DNA of 64,000 nt from Candidatus Kouleothrix ribensis (GTDB taxonomy: Bacteria > Chloroflexota > Chloroflexia > Chloroflexales > Roseiflexaceae), in assembly GCA_016722075.1 (NCBI GenBank), contig JADKGW010000002.1, forward strand, positions 310,001 through 374,000, given 5' to 3'. Made by a program: the position numbers and the translations under genes. The notes beneath the pieces are model-generated. The model worked only from the letters and a program-made list of their open reading frames with translations, did no database searches and was not told where the DNA came from. This document shows positions 51,928-60,470 of this stretch, piece by piece. Every line of letters begins with the position of its first letter. Position 1 is the stretch's first letter.

Positions 51928-52416
51928 ACTACTCACCATCTGTACGCGCCAGCGGTACAGTTCGATTAAGGTGCGCCGATTGTGGCGCGGAGCGCCACAA
52001 TCGGCACAAGAAGATAGGAGCGTCCCAAGCTGCCGCAGGCACGGGCCGGTGCAACATGCGCCACCGCACAACTTTTGTCAATGACAGGGCGTACGCAGTC
52101 GGCGTGTTTGCCTGCGGCAGCATGGTGCGGTTCTGTTCTCGCGTGTTCGGTTGTGCGCGCTACGCGCGTACAACCGAACCACAAACGATGCAGTACCACT
52201 CTGCCGAAGGCAGGCATTGCCCGAGGCGCGGATGACCGCGCAACTTTTGTCAATTATAGACCAACATTCCCAGAACGCAATAGTATGCCAGCGGGAAACG
52301 GATCGACGAAACACTACACCTGAAAGGGATCACCCCGGCGACCGGTAGGTCGCCAGCACTGGCGCGCGAAAAAATGGTACACTAGCAGCATCGAAACTAA
52401 GCAGCAGGAGGCCCCC
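51928..52416. repeat. Spacer with palindromic element copy B and related hairpins
   Basis: Element copy B (52109-52212, 104 bp) has outer arms TGCCTGCGGCAG and CTGCCGAAGGCA and a GTTCGGTTGTGCGC central stem. A separate perfect 13-bp stem (GCCGATTGTGGCG, 51975-51987 with 51993-52005) lies to the left. A direct repeat CAACTTTTGTCAAT flanks copy B (about 52069 and 52240), possibly a target duplication of a larger unit. TACACT at 52378-52383 may be the -10 box of the gene at 52417. No gene. Confidence 0.7.
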
Positions 52417-54384
52417 ATGCCCGATCAGGCAGATCTGCTACTCGTGAATGGCGTCGTGGTCACAATGGACGCGAGCTGGAGCGTATTCGAGCGCGGTGCC
52501 GTGGCGGTACGTGGCCGCGACATTATCGCGGTTGGGCCGGCCGAGCAGCTGGCCGCCCGCTACCAGGCCGCCGAGGTGGTCGACTGCGCCGGCTGCGCGA
52601 TTATGCCGGGGCTGATCAACGCCCACACCCACATCCCCATGAGCCTGCTGCGCGGGCTGGTGGCCGACATCCAGCTCGATGTCTGGCTATTCGGCTATAT
52701 GTTCCCGGTCGAGAGCACATTTGTCGACCCCAACTTCAGCTATGTTGGCAGCCTGCTGTCGTGCGCCGAGATGATCCGCGGCGGCACCACCACCTTCTGC
52801 GACATGTACTACTTCGAAGATCAGGTTGCGCGCGCCGCCGACGAGACCGGGATGCGTGCGATCTGCAGCCAGACGGTGATGCGCATGCCCACGCCCGACG
52901 CCGCTTCATACGAAGAGGGCCTGAGCCGGGCGCGCCGCTTTGTGGCCGAGTGGCGCGACCACGGCCGGGTGATCGCGACGATCGCGCCGCACGCGCCCTA
53001 CACCTGCACCGACGAGATCTACCGCGAGGCGGTGGCACTCTGCCGCGAGTATGGCGTCCCGCTGGTGACGCACCTGTCGGAAACCGCGCGCGAGGTGGTC
53101 GAGAGCCGCCAGCAGCGCGGCATGACCCCGATCGCCTACGCCCAGGCCATGGGCGCGTTCGACGTACACTGTATCGGCGCGCACTGCATCCACGCCACCG
53201 AAGACGACATCCTGCTGCTGCAGCACCATGGCGCGGGCGCGGTGCCGTGCCCATCGTCGAACCTCAAGCTGGCCAGCGGCGTAGGGCCATACCAGCGCTT
53301 CATCGCGGCCGGCGTGAAGACCGGCCTGGGAACCGATGGCCCGGCCTCGAACGACGACCAGGACATGTGGACCGAGATCCACCTGGCCGCGCTGCTGCCC
53401 AAAGGCCTCAGCGGCGACCCGACCGTCGTGCCGGCGCGCGAGGCGCTGGCGCTCGCCACATGCCGGGGCGCCCAGGCGATCGGCCTCGAGCAGCTGGTTG
53501 GCTCGCTCGAGCCGGGCAAGCGCGCCGACATCACCGTGATCGAGCTTGGGCAGCTGCACTCGGCGCCACGCTACCGCTACGCCAGCGACGTGATCTACTC
53601 GTACCTGGTGTACACCGCACGCAATACCGACGTGCGCCACACGCTGGTCGACGGCCGCTTTCTGCTGCGCGACCACGCGCTGCTGACGGTTGACCAGGCC
53701 AGTGTGCTGGCGCGCGCGCAGGCAATCGCCGACCAGATCGATAGCTTTCTGGCACAGCGCGAAGACAACCTGCTCAGCAAAATCGTGGCGATCAGCGGGG
53801 TTCACTCGGCCGAAATCTTCGAAGTGCAGGTCAAGGCGCGGGTCGAGCATATCGAGCAGGTGCTGGCGCAGCTGGGCGACCCGGCGATCACGATCACCAA
53901 GGCCAGCCAGCGCACCCAGTACGACACCTACTTCAGCTTTGCCGACCCGCGGCGCGGGCGGATTCGCCTGCGCGAGGATCACCGCTCGGACCCTGGCGCG
54001 CGCCCCGAGCCGAAGTATACGATCACCCTGACCGAGCCGGCCGTCCACGGCGAATACCCGCACGCGATCGTGATCTCGCGCGCGCGCTACGACGCGCTGG
54101 CCGACCGGACGCTGCGCTTCTACCGCGAATACTTCCAGCCCGACCAGATCACCGCGATCGAGAAGCACCGCCGGCGCTGGCGCATCCTATACCAGGGCAA
54201 AGATTTCGCGGTCAATATCGACGAGCTGCACAACCACCCCACGCCGGGGCCGTATATCGAGATCAAGAGCCGCACCTGGAGCCGCCGCGACGCCGCCGAG
54301 AAGGCCGACCTGATCGGCGACCTGCTGCGCCGCTTCGGCATCGACGAGTCGGTGCTGATCAAGCACGAGTACGCCGAAATGTAG
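52417..54384 (+). CDS. Amidohydrolase (MtaD/TrzA-type deaminase) fused to a CYTH domain
   Basis: A 655-residue two-domain protein. Residues 1-445 are an amidohydrolase of the 5'-methylthioadenosine / S-adenosylhomocysteine deaminase group: GLINAHTHIPM (His70, His72), HLSE (His219, Glu222), HCIHA, and GTDGPASN (Asp307). Residues about 466-655 are a CYTH-like triphosphate tunnel domain: E469-V-Q-V-K473 (canonical ExExK with Gln at the second Glu), RIRLRE at 515-520, KYTITL, RRRWRI, FAVNIDEL and YIEIKSR at 613-619. CYTH proteins bind triphosphates such as ATP or thiamine triphosphate. I know of no described fusion of this kind. The long linker and uninterrupted frame argue against a frameshift artefact. 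Confidence 0.82.
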   Translation: MPDQADLLLVNGVVVTMDASWSVFERGAVAVRGRDIIAVGPAEQLAARYQAAEVVDCAGCAIMPGLINAHTHIPMSLLRGLVADIQLDVWLFGYMFPVESTFVDPNFSYVGSLLSCAEMIRGGTTTFCDMYYFEDQVARAADETGMRAICSQTVMRMPTPDAASYEEGLSRARRFVAEWRDHGRVIATIAPHAPYTCTDEIYREAVALCREYGVPLVTHLSETAREVVESRQQRGMTPIAYAQAMGAFDVHCIGAHCIHATEDDILLLQHHGAGAVPCPSSNLKLASGVGPYQRFIAAGVKTGLGTDGPASNDDQDMWTEIHLAALLPKGLSGDPTVVPAREALALATCRGAQAIGLEQLVGSLEPGKRADITVIELGQLHSAPRYRYASDVIYSYLVYTARNTDVRHTLVDGRFLLRDHALLTVDQASVLARAQAIADQIDSFLAQREDNLLSKIVAISGVHSAEIFEVQVKARVEHIEQVLAQLGDPAITITKASQRTQYDTYFSFADPRRGRIRLREDHRSDPGARPEPKYTITLTEPAVHGEYPHAIVISRARYDALADRTLRFYREYFQPDQITAIEKHRRRWRILYQGKDFAVNIDELHNHPTPGPYIEIKSRTWSRRDAAEKADLIGDLLRRFGIDESVLIKHEYAEM

Positions 54385-54473
54385 CGGCGCAGGCGCACCT
54401 GGCGGCTGGCCGGGGCCGGCGCGGCCCCTCGGCCCCACCCGCTTACCCTCAGACCCTTCGCCATGGTACGCTC

Positions 54474-54555
54474 CTTTCTTCTGTTTCGGTTTTTGCGCTC
54501 GACAAGCGCAAAAACCGAAAACCAGAAGATGCAATACCGCTCTGCTGAAGACCGC
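54474..54555. repeat. Dispersed palindromic element, copy C
   Basis: A 16-bp perfect central stem (TTTCGGTTTTTGCGCT, 54484-54499, with 54505-54520) and the right part ATGCAATACCGCTCTGC, as in copy A. The left outer arm is missing. It occupies part of the 330-bp spacer 54385-54714, which has no gene. Confidence 0.75.
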
Positions 54556-54643
54556 CATGACCCAAAACGAGCGAGCTACGCGCTCTGGGCGCAAACAGCT
54601 ACGTGGGCAAGGTGTTGGAGCTAGACCGCTTGCAATTCTATGC

Positions 54644-54680
54644 TATAATACCGCTACCCCAACCACGTAATCGATTTACT
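54644..54680 (+). promoter_or_regulatory. Promoter -10 TATAAT with downstream operator ACGTAATCGATTTACT
   Basis: TATAAT at 54644-54649 and, 15 bp further, an imperfect copy of the GTAATCGATTAC palindrome (54665-54680, one extra T). The position just after the -10 box fits repression at the start site. It lies 34-70 bp before the ABC ATPase ATG. No good -35 box is visible. Confidence 0.55.
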
Positions 54681-54714
54681 CGGCCAGTATATTCGTACGA
54701 GCGGCAGAATCCGA

Positions 54715-55662
54715 ATGATAAAGACCGAGAATCTCACCAAGCGCTACCAGAATCACCTGGCGGTCGATCGCCTGAACCTCGACGTGCGGCCGGGCGAAAT
54801 CTACGGCTTTCTCGGCCCCAATGGCGCAGGCAAAACCACGACCATCCACATGCTGCTCGGGCTGATCAGCCCGACGAGCGGCCGGCTGCTGGTACTGGGC
54901 GAAACGATCGGGCCGTACGACTTCGCGTTCAAGCGCCAGGTTGGCGTGGTGGCCGAGGAGCCGATCGAGGACTCGAAGATGAGCGGGTGGGAGCTGGTGC
55001 GGTTTTTCGCCGGCCTGTATGGCGTGGCCAGGCCCGCGCAGCGCATGGACGAGCTATTCCACATGCTCGACCTATGGCAGGTGCGCCATGGCATGGCCCG
55101 CGACTACTCGCGCGGCATGCGCCAGAAGCTCAGCCTCATCCGCGCGCTGATCCACGAGCCGCGCCTGCTGATCCTCGACGAGCCGGTCAGCGGGCTGGAC
55201 CCGCATGGCATCCGGCAGGTGCGCGAGATCATCAACGCCTACCGGCAATCCGGCGGCACGGTATTCATCTCGAGCCATATTCTGTCGGAGATCGAGCACT
55301 CGGCCGATCGGATCGGCATCGTACACGAGGGCCGGCTGCTGATCGAAGACTCGATGGCCGGGCTGCGCCGGCGGCTGGCCAACCAGCAGCGCCTGACGAT
55401 CGAACTCGATCAGGTCGCGCCCACGCTGATCGAGCGGCTGGCGGCCGCGCCGTACATCGCGCAGGTGCAGCAGGAGGGGCGCCAGCTACACCTGCAGCTG
55501 CGCACCCCCGACGACGTGCGCGCGCCGATCTCGCGGCTGATCAGCGAGGCCGGCGGGGTGATTGTGAAGATGCAGGGCGACGAGATGAGCCTCGAGGAGG
55601 CGTTCGTCACGATTACCAGCCAGGACGTGCTGGCGCTTGCCGGCCAGCCGGGGGCACGCTAA
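54715..55662 (+). CDS. ABC transporter ATP-binding protein
   Basis: A 315-residue ATPase of the DrrA/NatA-like export group. Walker A is GPNGAGKTTT (residues 35-44), signature YSRGMRQKLS, Walker B LLILDEPVSGLDP, switch His in SSHILSEIE. The C-terminal ~90 residues are the usual extra domain of such subunits. It overlaps the permease start by 1 bp (TAATG). First gene of an operon that also holds a nucleoside phosphorylase and a sugar kinase. Confidence 0.92.
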   Translation: MIKTENLTKRYQNHLAVDRLNLDVRPGEIYGFLGPNGAGKTTTIHMLLGLISPTSGRLLVLGETIGPYDFAFKRQVGVVAEEPIEDSKMSGWELVRFFAGLYGVARPAQRMDELFHMLDLWQVRHGMARDYSRGMRQKLSLIRALIHEPRLLILDEPVSGLDPHGIRQVREIINAYRQSGGTVFISSHILSEIEHSADRIGIVHEGRLLIEDSMAGLRRRLANQQRLTIELDQVAPTLIERLAAAPYIAQVQQEGRQLHLQLRTPDDVRAPISRLISEAGGVIVKMQGDEMSLEEAFVTITSQDVLALAGQPGAR

Positions 55663-56546
55663 TGCAAATCAGCACTTCTTCGGCTGGGAACGAGCGCGCC
55701 GCCCAGCCCAGGCCGGCAGCCTGGCCGCTGCGCTGGCGCGTGGCCCGCCAGATCGCAGCCCAGGAGCTGCGCGACGCGCTGTTCGGCTGGTCGTTCTATT
55801 TGACGATGGCGCTTGGCCCGCTGCTGAGCGCGCTGTTCATCTACAACTCGCTGAACTTCGTGGCCGCGAGCGGCCTGCTGATCCTGGCGCGGCCGTTCTT
55901 TGTGCCCATGCTGATCGTCACCACGCTGGCGGCGCTGTACCTGGCGGCATGGGCCACGCTGGCAATCGCACGCCCGCGCGACCAGGGTGCGCTGCGCGTG
56001 CTGTTCTTCGCGCCGGTCGATGCGTATGGCGTGATCGGCGGGCACCTGCTGGCCGGGATCGCGATCTACACCATGATTATGCTGGGCGGCGTGGCGCTGC
56101 TGGCGCTGTTTGCATGGCTGACCAACCTGCCATTCCCGCCGCTGCTGCTGGTTGGCGCACTGCTCTCGCCGCTGTTCGCGGCCACGGCCGCCGCGATCGG
56201 CCTGGTGATCTCGGCCAGCGCGGCCTCGAGCCGCAGCGCGATGTTCTTCTTCGGCGCGACGCTGCTGGTGGTGCTGGCGATCCCGATCGGCTACACCGCG
56301 CTGCTGAGCGTGCCGCCCACCAGCCGCTACTACGATGCACTGCTGTTTCTGCGCGGGCTGGTACGCACGCTGCGCGACCTGCTGAACTGGATCTCGCCCT
56401 ATGCGCTGCTGAGCGCCAGCCTCGACGCGGCACTGCGCGCCAGCTGGGCGGATTTACTGGCGCGGCTGGCGGCCGGCCTGGCCGGCGGCATCGCCTGGGC
56501 CGCGCTGGCGATCTGGGCGCTGCGGCGCCGGGGAGTGCTGCCATGA
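55662..56546 (+). CDS. ABC transporter permease subunit
   Basis: A 294-residue integral membrane protein with about six hydrophobic segments (LTMALGPLLSALFIYNSLNF, LIVTTLAALYLAAWATLAIA, LLAGIAIYTMIMLGGVALLA and others). It is an ABC-2-type permease partner of the ATPase. ATG 55662 overlaps the previous stop; the long in-frame extension to 54603 is a shadow of the ATPase gene. Substrate and direction of transport unknown. Confidence 0.85.
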   Translation: MQISTSSAGNERAAQPRPAAWPLRWRVARQIAAQELRDALFGWSFYLTMALGPLLSALFIYNSLNFVAASGLLILARPFFVPMLIVTTLAALYLAAWATLAIARPRDQGALRVLFFAPVDAYGVIGGHLLAGIAIYTMIMLGGVALLALFAWLTNLPFPPLLLVGALLSPLFAATAAAIGLVISASAASSRSAMFFFGATLLVVLAIPIGYTALLSVPPTSRYYDALLFLRGLVRTLRDLLNWISPYALLSASLDAALRASWADLLARLAAGLAGGIAWAALAIWALRRRGVLP

Positions 56547-57874
56547 GCCGATACCGCTACGCTGCTCGCCGGCACACGCTGACGATCTGTTTGCTGCTGG
56601 TGACGCTGGCCGCCGGCACGCTGGCGCATGCGCAAGAGCCCGAGCGGCAGCGCGCGCTGGTCTATGGCATTAACGCCGCAATGGGCAATAGCTACAACGG
56701 CAGCTTTGCCCCGCCCTCGGTGTCAACCATTTACCTGCTGGCCGACCAGACCAGCGTGATCTCGCCGCGCATGACCCAGATCTACTTCTGGCCGATCACC
56801 AACGAGTATAAGGCCAGCTGGGAGCTGCTCAACGATCTGGTGCCCGGCACGCTCGAGATTAGCCAGAACGGCCAGCTGATCCGCCAGACCACGGCGACCA
56901 GCTATACGCTCAACTATACGCCGCGCGGCACCGAAACCGATGCGCAGCTGTTCGTGGGCGCCGAGGCCGACGCCGCGCAGGCACGCTTCGTGGCCCGGCA
57001 GCAGGCCTACCAGGCGGCGATCAGCACATACTACCAGGCCCAGCAAGCCTGGCTCGCGGCGGTCGATGAGGCGAACAGGCGTATTCGGGCCGGCGAGCAG
57101 GCCACACTGCCGCCCGAGCCGCAGCAGCCCGAGCCGATCGGTGTCTTCAGCAACGGCATCAACCAGGGCATGCCGATCGCCCTGCCGGCCGGGACGTACC
57201 AGCTGCGGCTGCGCGGCCCCGACGGCGCGGTGGTGCCCAGCAGCGAGCGCACGCTGGTGGTGTTCGCACCGCGCCGCACCGCGATCGGCTATAAAGTCGT
57301 GCCGGCCACGCGCTGGACCACGCCCGACCAGGTTGATGACCTGAGCGATGTCATTCTTGGCCAGGCCAACAGCCGGCTCTACCTCATCCCGTACGTCGAG
57401 CGCGAGTTCCCCGCGCGGGCCTACAGCCTGCTCCAGAACCCGCAGCAGCAGGTTGGCGAGAGCAGCGATTGGGCCTGGGTGATCGGCGAGCCGGTCAAGG
57501 CCGGCCGGCTCGAGCTGCGCGCTGGCGGGGCGCCCGAGCAACGTGTACTCACGCCCTACCGCGTCAAGCAGGTGCCCGGCACAACCCTGGGCTACGAGAT
57601 CGAAGCGTTCGTGCCCGACCCGAGCCGGCCCAGCGCCGTGCCGGATCTGGTGGGCTACCCGATCCAGATCGACCAGCCCGGCAGCGGCTTCGAGATCCGC
57701 ATGCTCTCGCCCGAGGGCCAGCTGCTGCCCGGCAGCGCGCGGCTGGTGCGCACGCCCGCAACGCCGCCGCTCGGCCTGCTGCTGCTGCTGGCGGCTGTGC
57801 CGCTGGCCGTGGGCGCGGGGGTGATCATTCGCCGGCGCACGACTATGCGGCTGCCGCGTAATATTGCGGCCTAA
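56543..57874 (+). CDS. Exported, C-terminally anchored protein of unknown function
   Basis: A 443-residue protein with a signal peptide (basic MSRYRYAARR, then LTICLLLVTLAAGTLAHA, cleavage near AHA-QE) and a C-terminal membrane segment (LLLLLAAVPLAVGAGVIIRR) before a basic tail. The middle is extracytoplasmic, beta-rich, with an Ala/Gln-rich helical insert near residues 135-180. It overlaps the permease stop (ATGA), so it is probably a component of this ABC system. No family recognised. Confidence 0.75.
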   Translation: MSRYRYAARRHTLTICLLLVTLAAGTLAHAQEPERQRALVYGINAAMGNSYNGSFAPPSVSTIYLLADQTSVISPRMTQIYFWPITNEYKASWELLNDLVPGTLEISQNGQLIRQTTATSYTLNYTPRGTETDAQLFVGAEADAAQARFVARQQAYQAAISTYYQAQQAWLAAVDEANRRIRAGEQATLPPEPQQPEPIGVFSNGINQGMPIALPAGTYQLRLRGPDGAVVPSSERTLVVFAPRRTAIGYKVVPATRWTTPDQVDDLSDVILGQANSRLYLIPYVEREFPARAYSLLQNPQQQVGESSDWAWVIGEPVKAGRLELRAGGAPEQRVLTPYRVKQVPGTTLGYEIEAFVPDPSRPSAVPDLVGYPIQIDQPGSGFEIRMLSPEGQLLPGSARLVRTPATPPLGLLLLLAAVPLAVGAGVIIRRRTTMRLPRNIAA

Positions 57875-57887
57875 CCACGAGCACGCT

Positions 57888-58628
57888 ATGCCAGACGCAC
57901 CTACCATGTACCATATCGCCTGCCGTGCCGGCGAAGTCGGCCGCTATGTGCTGCTGCCGGGCGACCCTGGGCGGGTTGCGCTGATCGCGTCGTTCTTCGA
58001 CTCGGCCAAGCTGGTGGCGCAGCATCGCGAGTACACCACCTACACCGGCTACCTGGATGGGGTGATGGTGTCGGTGACATCGACCGGCATCGGCGGCCCG
58101 TCGACGGCCATCGCGGCCGAGGAGCTGGCCCAGATCGGCGCCGACAGCTTCATTCGCGTCGGCACGGCCGGCCTGATGCAGCCCTGGATGCACAGCGGCG
58201 ACCTGGTGGTCGTTACCGGCGCAGTGCGCGACGAAGGCACCTCGGGCCAATATATGCCGCCGGCGTTCCCGGCGGTGGCGCATCCCGACATTGTGCAGTG
58301 CCTGCGCGCGGCCTGTGCCGAACGCGGCGTGCGCAGCCATGTCGGGCTGGCACACTCAAAAGACTCGTTCTTCGGCGAGGTCGACCCCGATCGCATGCCG
58401 CTGCGCGCCCAGCTGCGCCAGCGCTGGGAGGCCTGGGTGCAGGCCGGGGTGCTCTGCTCGGAGATGGAAGCCGCCACGCTGTTCGTGGTCGCCAGCGTGC
58501 TGGGCAAGCGCGCCGGCGGCCTGATGGTAGCACTAACCCAGCAGCAGCCGCTCGACGACCTGTGCGCGACCGCAGTGGCAGGGCTGCGCCGGCTGATCGC
58601 GCACGATGCCATGCAGGCCAACCTATGA
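57888..58628 (+). CDS. Nucleoside phosphorylase (PNP/UDP family), paralogue 2
   Basis: A 246-residue phosphorylase related to the one at 15877. Motifs: GRYVLLPGDPGRV, VTSTGIGGPSTAIAAEEL, and CSEMEAATLFVVA. Start ATG 57888 lies 13 bp after the exported-protein stop; homology begins near the first GRYVLLPGD, so the N-terminus is plausible. It overlaps the kinase gene (ATGA), which suggests phosphorolysis followed by phosphorylation of the sugar. Confidence 0.88.
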   Translation: MPDAPTMYHIACRAGEVGRYVLLPGDPGRVALIASFFDSAKLVAQHREYTTYTGYLDGVMVSVTSTGIGGPSTAIAAEELAQIGADSFIRVGTAGLMQPWMHSGDLVVVTGAVRDEGTSGQYMPPAFPAVAHPDIVQCLRAACAERGVRSHVGLAHSKDSFFGEVDPDRMPLRAQLRQRWEAWVQAGVLCSEMEAATLFVVASVLGKRAGGLMVALTQQQPLDDLCATAVAGLRRLIAHDAMQANL

Positions 58629-59575
58629 CCTACGATCTGATCGTTCTTGGCGATCTGGTGGCCGACGTGATCATCCCGATCGAGCGGCTGCCGATCCATC
58701 CGCTTCAGCACGGCTGGGCCGAGGGCATCTTCGTCGAGCCAGGCGGTGCCGGCAATGTGCTGGTGGCCGCGCGCCGGCTCAACCTGGCCACCGCCACACT
58801 CGGCTCGATCGGGCCGGATCGCTATGGCGCGGAGATGCTGGCCATGCTGGCCGAGCAGGGCGTGAGCGTCGAGCATGTGGCGATCTGCCCTGATCGCGCG
58901 ACGGTGGTGTGCATAGTGCTGACCGACCAGCTGGGACAGCACGTGTACCTGGGCGTGAAAGACAAGCTGGGCTGCTGGCCCTTCCCGGCCGGCTGGCACT
59001 CGATCATCCAACAATCGCGCGCGCTGTTCACCGACGGCTATACCGTGCGCGATGTCTTACAGCCCGACGACCTGCTGGCCGCGCTGGGCAGCGCACGCGC
59101 GGCCGGGGTGCCGGTGTTCTTCGACCCAGGCCCGAGCGTCGCGTTCATCGCGCCCGAGCTGTGCGCGCGCGTGCTGGCCGCCACCGACGTGCTACTGCTG
59201 ACCGACGAAGAGGCCGAGCTGCTGTGCGGCGCACGCGCTGGCACCTCGCTGACCGAGGCGCTGCTGGCGCGCGGCCCCAGCACGATCGTGCTCAAGCATG
59301 GCGCGAACGGTTGCACCGTGACTACCGCTGCGCGCGCCACGAGCTACTCGGCAGTACGTGTGCCGGTTGTCGATACCGTCGGCGCCGGCGACTCATTCGC
59401 GGCGGCATTTATCGCCGGCTGGCTGCGCGGCGGCTCGCTCGACGACTGCGCAGTGCTGGCGAATGCTATGGGCGGGCTCACGACGACCCAGCGCGGTGCG
59501 GGGACGCGCATCCCCACGCGCGAGCACCTGCTGGCACTGCTGGCAGGCGCGCCGGGCGCACGCGCGCTGGCCTAA
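58625..59575 (+). CDS. PfkB-family carbohydrate kinase (canonical)
   Basis: A 316-residue kinase: LGDLVADVIIPIERLP, GGAGNVLVAARRLN, FDPGPS and DTVGAGDSFAAAF with catalytic Asp256. It is similar to the kinase at 25065. ATG 58625 overlaps the phosphorylase stop. The kinase-phosphorylase-ADP-ribosylglycohydrolase set recurs at 22.9-26.0 kb in another form. Confidence 0.88.
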   Translation: MTYDLIVLGDLVADVIIPIERLPIHPLQHGWAEGIFVEPGGAGNVLVAARRLNLATATLGSIGPDRYGAEMLAMLAEQGVSVEHVAICPDRATVVCIVLTDQLGQHVYLGVKDKLGCWPFPAGWHSIIQQSRALFTDGYTVRDVLQPDDLLAALGSARAAGVPVFFDPGPSVAFIAPELCARVLAATDVLLLTDEEAELLCGARAGTSLTEALLARGPSTIVLKHGANGCTVTTAARATSYSAVRVPVVDTVGAGDSFAAAFIAGWLRGGSLDDCAVLANAMGGLTTTQRGAGTRIPTREHLLALLAGAPGARALA

Positions 59576-59588
59576 GTGAGGGCGTGCG

Positions 59589-60422
59589 ATGGTACACCAA
59601 CCACAGCCAATCGTGGTGATCGACCTATTTCGACCCATGCTCGATGCACTGCTGGATCTGCTGGGCGAGCTGGTTGAGCGTGAGTGGAGCACGCCGGTAT
59701 CAACCGGCGGCTGGACGGTCAAGCAGCTTGCGCAGCACCTGCTGGGGGGCGATGTCGGCATTCTATCGCGCCAGCGCGACGCCTACCAGCCAGGCGAGAC
59801 GCCGATCGGCGGGTGGGAGCAGCTGGTGGCGCTGATCAATACGCTCAACGCCAGCTGGGTGGCCGCGACGCAGCGGCTGAGCCCGCGGCTGCTGCGCGAG
59901 CTGCTGGCGTTTACCGGCCTACAGGTCTGCGAGTACTTCGAGACGCTCGACCCGGCCGCGCATGGCGTGCCGGTGAGCTGGGCCGGCCCCGAAGCCGCGC
60001 CGGTCTGGCTCGACCTGGCGCGCGAGTACACCGAGCGCTGGCACCACCAGCAGCAGATCCGCGACGCGGTGGGTAGCCCCGGCCTGAAGCAGCCGCACTT
60101 CTTCGCACCGGCGCTCGACACCTTTGTGCGCGCGCTGCCCCACACCTACCGGGCCGTCGAGGCCCCCGAGGGCCAGTGCGTTGCGCTGGTGATCACGGGC
60201 GACTCGGGCGGCCGCTGGCTGCTGCGCCGCGAACAACAGCACTGGCGGCTGTATGCCGGCGCCCACCCCGCCGCCGACGCCCAGGTCTACCTCGACCAGG
60301 AGACCGCCTGGCGGCTGTTTACCAAAGGCATCACCCGAAACGAAGCCGCCGCGCGGGCACAGATCAGCGGCAACCGCGTGCTCGGCGGCACGGTGCTCGA
60401 GCTGATCGCCGTGATTGCCTAG
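59589..60422 (+). CDS. Maleylpyruvate isomerase N-terminal (DinB-like) domain protein
   Basis: A 277-residue protein with the metal-binding four-helix DinB/MDMPI-N fold (WSTPVSTGGWTVKQLAQHLLGGD with the first His; YTERWHHQQQIRDA with the others) and a C-terminal SCP2-like sheet domain. The family includes mycothiol-dependent maleylpyruvate isomerase, but many members are thiol-dependent enzymes of unknown role. In this operon its job is not clear. Confidence 0.78.
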   Translation: MVHQPQPIVVIDLFRPMLDALLDLLGELVEREWSTPVSTGGWTVKQLAQHLLGGDVGILSRQRDAYQPGETPIGGWEQLVALINTLNASWVAATQRLSPRLLRELLAFTGLQVCEYFETLDPAAHGVPVSWAGPEAAPVWLDLAREYTERWHHQQQIRDAVGSPGLKQPHFFAPALDTFVRALPHTYRAVEAPEGQCVALVITGDSGGRWLLRREQQHWRLYAGAHPAADAQVYLDQETAWRLFTKGITRNEAAARAQISGNRVLGGTVLELIAVIA

Positions 60423-60470
60423 CCAGCCGAGGCCCTGATCTACAACCGCCTTGACGCGATAGGAGCACGC

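Noticed and set aside
54603..55661. N-terminal extension of the ABC permease frame (647 codons)
   Set aside because: The extra part lies antiphase over the ATPase gene, which has full Walker motifs in its own frame; the permease starts at ATG 55662.
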